A stretch of 64,000 nt of DNA, from contig NZ_AP014624.1 of NCBI RefSeq assembly GCF_000829375.1, forward strand, positions 744,001-808,000, in the 5' to 3' direction. Made by a program: the position numbers and the translations under genes. Source of the stretch: Chryseobacterium sp. StRB126. Lineage in GTDB: Bacteria > Bacteroidota > Bacteroidia > Flavobacteriales > Weeksellaceae. The notes under the pieces are model-generated. The model searched no databases, was not told where the DNA came from, and saw nothing but the letters and a program-made list of their open reading frames with translations. Numbering within the stretch: position 1 is the stretch's first letter; every line of letters begins with the position of its first letter. This document shows, in pieces, positions 62,991 through 64,000 of the stretch.

Positions 62991-64000
62991 ATGAATAAAG
63001 ACAATCAAATAAGCAGTGTTGCCATAAAGCAGATTTCTTTGCTCATCATTATTTTGGTGATGGCGGGTTTGATCTGCTTTAATCTTGCATTGTTTATTCC
63101 ATCAGTTTTAGGAGCTATTACCATTTATGTAGTCTGTAGAAAGTATAACTTCTATCTTCAGGAAGAAAAGAAGTGGAAATCTTCTCTTGCCGCTTTTGTA
63201 TTAATGCTGGCGAGTCTTATCATTCTGATCCTGCCTATTTATTTTATCGCTGATTTAATTATTGCTAAATTAGCGAATGCGCAGGCTTATATGGACAAGT
63301 TCAATGTATTTTTAGATAAAATACATTCTTATGTCGAATCAAAAACAGGTTTTGATATTCTAAGCCAAGAAAATATGAATAAGCTGAAGAATTTTGTAGG
63401 GAAATCCTCAACTTCAGCGTTAAGTGGAACATTCAATACCCTTACGGTAGTGATGTCCATGTATTTTATTCTCTATTTTATGTTGGATAAACCAAGGCTG
63501 TTTGAGAGGTGTCTTACCAATTCGGCACCTTTAAAGCGATCAAACGTTTCCTTGTTAGGCGAAAAGCTGAGAAAGCTGATTATGGCGAATGCGATAGGGA
63601 TTCCTGTAGTTGCTATTGGCCAGGGTATTGTGTCTCTTATCGGATATTTGATATTCGGAGCTCCCGGAGCAGTTCTACTTTTTGCTTTAACGGCCATAGC
63701 TTCTGTTATTCCGGTTGTGGGAACTGCTATTGTTTATGTTCCTGTTTGTATCTTTATGATTGCGGAAGGAAATACTGTGCAAGGAATTGGCCTTGCCATT
63801 TACTGTGTAGTGGTGGTGGGACTTACAGATAATCTGCTTCGTTTTACCCTTTTAAAGAAACTTGAAAATATCCATCCTCTGAATACTGTTTTTGGAATTA
63901 TCATGGGAATGAACCTGTTTGGCTTTATGGGGCTTATTTTTGGTCCTATTCTGATCTCATTAACCATTCTTTTGATACAGGTATACAGCAATGAGTTTAC
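62991..64000 (+). CDS. AI-2E family transporter (PerM-like), C-terminus beyond window
   Basis: Starts at ATG 62991 (MNKDNQISSVAIKQISLLII) and is still open at the window end after 336 codons. Pairs of membrane helices near residues 15-45 and 62-85, a periplasmic/amphipathic middle, then helices with GIPVVAIGQGIVSLIGYLIFG, ALTAIASVIPVVGTAIVYVPV, GLTDNLLRFTLLKK and GIIMGMNLFGFMGLIFGPI, the conserved C-terminal part of the AI-2E exporter/PerM family. Substrate unknown for most members. Confidence 0.9.
   Translation, partial: MNKDNQISSVAIKQISLLIIILVMAGLICFNLALFIPSVLGAITIYVVCRKYNFYLQEEKKWKSSLAAFVLMLASLIILILPIYFIADLIIAKLANAQAYMDKFNVFLDKIHSYVESKTGFDILSQENMNKLKNFVGKSSTSALSGTFNTLTVVMSMYFILYFMLDKPRLFERCLTNSAPLKRSNVSLLGEKLRKLIMANAIGIPVVAIGQGIVSLIGYLIFGAPGAVLLFALTAIASVIPVVGTAIVYVPVCIFMIAEGNTVQGIGLAIYCVVVVGLTDNLLRFTLLKKLENIHPLNTVFGIIMGMNLFGFMGLIFGPILISLTILLIQVYSNEF

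Overview
The window is AT-rich Bacteroidota chromosome, most likely a Flavobacteriia member of the Chryseobacterium/Elizabethkingia kind. This is judged from TAnnTTTG-type -7 promoter elements without clear Shine-Dalgarno sites, TonB-dependent receptors, a GH3-family protein, GxxExxY and DUF2797 proteins, small double-glycine-leader peptides and a very long FtsZ. No rRNA, tRNA or CRISPR array was found. The first gene (rhomboid protease) and the last gene (AI-2E family transporter) run off the window edges.

Layout. 1-3.4 kb: rhomboid C-terminus, two tandem endonuclease/exonuclease/phosphatase paralogues and two small lipoproteins. 3.5-6.4 kb: GH3 protein, bacilliredoxin, YqeY. 6.5-23.6 kb: a nearly complete division and cell-wall (dcw) cluster on the minus strand, in transcription order mraZ, rsmH, ftsL, ftsI, murE, mraY, murD, ftsW, murG, murC, ftsQ, ftsA, ftsZ. 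Three MraZ boxes lie in front, and a GxxExxY gene flanked by inverted repeats sits between murC and ftsQ. Several of its junctions carry short palindromic repeats. 23.8-25.8 kb: alpha/beta hydrolase, EngB GTPase, acetyltransferase.

25.8-35.7 kb is an accessory region and the most unusual part. It holds twelve paralogous genes for 49-58 residue peptides: seven in one tandem array, one directly upstream of a TPR sensor kinase/response-regulator pair, and four behind msrA. All begin with a hydrophobic stretch like MIQFILMLLG. Nearly all carry an acidic Gly/Thr motif (DTGG, DTSG or DDGGPVGG) and a PP[K/R] tail; the last member of the array is divergent. I do not recognise the family. The response regulator is frameshifted in an A8 tract. 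Between the clusters lie an operon (DUF4177, YidD-like, YegP-like, PD-(D/E)XK-like nuclease), a PBCV-basic-adaptor-like secreted protein, a perfect (TTAG)24 repeat and an IS481-type element.

35.7-64 kb is mostly housekeeping: msrA, a ROK kinase without its zinc cysteines, an iron-uptake locus (two TonB receptors alternating with two PepSY membrane proteins), secA, DUF2795, a nucleotide-sugar epimerase, DUF2797, a WG-repeat lipoprotein with an AsmA-like protein, a radical SAM protein, two small double-glycine-leader peptide genes (one with an in-frame stop), a 2-oxoglutarate/Fe(II)-type dioxygenase, menD, a pabB/pabC pair and three membrane proteins.

Functional themes: peptidoglycan synthesis and septation (dcw), protein export (secA), menaquinone and folate precursors (menD, pabB/pabC), iron uptake, and thiol/methionine repair (bacilliredoxin, MsrA). 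All calls come from reading translations and motifs by eye. No database search was run.
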